Shown piece after piece: positions 63,940 to 64,000 of a DNA stretch of 64,000 nucleotides. Both the position numbers and the translations under genes were made by a program. Numbering within the stretch: position 1 is the first letter of the stretch; the number at the start of each line of letters is the position of its first letter. Source of the DNA: Streptomyces sp. NBC_00683 (lineage in GTDB: Bacteria; Actinomycetota; Actinomycetes; Streptomycetales; Streptomycetaceae); assembly GCF_036226745.1 (NCBI RefSeq), contig NZ_CP109013.1, positions 3,410,001 to 3,474,000 of the forward strand, in the 5' to 3' direction. The notes beneath the pieces are model-generated. The model was not told the DNA's origin and made no database searches. It saw only the letters and a program-made list of their open reading frames with translations.

Positions 63940-64000
63940 TCAGCCGGCGGAGACGGCAGAGGCATCGGCCGCCGCACGCTCGGCCGCCTCGACCACGTTG
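63940..64000 (-). CDS. folD: C-terminal end of FolD (cut by window edge)
   Basis: The last 19 codons read NVVEAAERAAADASAVSAG before TGA at 63942-63940, matching the C-terminal helix of methylenetetrahydrofolate dehydrogenase/cyclohydrolase (N-T/V-V-X-AAE). Position upstream of a DUF3017 gene and mdh supports it. Only the tail is present, so motif evidence is limited. Confidence 0.6.
   Translation of the reverse strand, partial: NVVEAAERAAADASAVSAG

Overview
The window is high-GC, densely coded DNA from a Streptomyces-like actinomycete chromosome. The evidence is codon use, many GTG starts, actinobacterial families (class F sortase, DprE1/DprE2, ECF sigma/anti-sigma pairs, DUF2690 and DUF3017 proteins) and a gene order (mdh, trpS, the D,D-carboxypeptidase, sdhCDAB, an acyl-CoA mutase, the nonulosonate genes) that, from memory, resembles the S. 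coelicolor core. I see no tRNA, rRNA, prophage, IS element or CRISPR array.

Layout. 1-5.1 kb: small or uncharacterised genes, including a MOSC protein, a lipoprotein and a membrane-anchored HTH protein. 5.2-19.65 kb: a cell-surface glycopolymer cluster built around a NeuB-type synthase, a fused CMP-nonulosonate synthetase/HAD phosphatase and several sialyltransferase-like proteins: GT52-like, DUF6716, two POLYST-like and one with GT29-like motifs. Two GT2 proteins, an acyltransferase and a pyruvyltransferase fusion complete it. There is no NeuC epimerase, which points to a Kdn-type (mannose-derived) sugar and a teichulosonic-acid-like wall polymer. 19.8-22.4 kb: a TetR repressor divergent from an FAD monooxygenase with two operators, then a MarR gene behind a SoxR-box-like promoter. 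22.4-28.0 kb: LysE exporter, class F sortase with a probable surface substrate, a stand-alone acyl-CoA mutase large subunit and an L,D-transpeptidase. 28.2-34.9 kb: an ECF sigma with membrane partner, hypothetical genes, a GH20 hexosaminidase and an OHCU-decarboxylase-like protein without its catalytic motif. 35.1-38.5 kb: sdhCDAB.

38.7-47.4 kb: membrane proteins, an operon under a TetR with two perfect operators, a solute-binding protein, a metallophosphoesterase, a D,D-carboxypeptidase and a YihY protein. 47.6-49.8 kb: dprE1-dprE2-like genes. 50-57.5 kb: 2H phosphoesterase, trpS, a second ECF sigma/anti-sigma pair with matching promoters and an 8-bp tandem array, ornithine aminotransferase and a YgiC/YgiB-like pair. 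57.6-64 kb: MocR regulator divergent from an AhpD-like/PEP-mutase-like pair, mdh, a DUF2690 HTH protein, a DUF3017 protein and the last codons of folD.

The common theme is envelope construction: glycopolymer, DprE arabinan precursor, peptidoglycan enzymes, sortase and envelope-type ECF sigma factors, alongside TCA-cycle core genes (sdh, mdh). The strongest candidates for new biology are the nonulosonate polymer cluster with its GT29-like member, the ECF circuit with two identical promoter motifs, and the paired-operator TetR systems.
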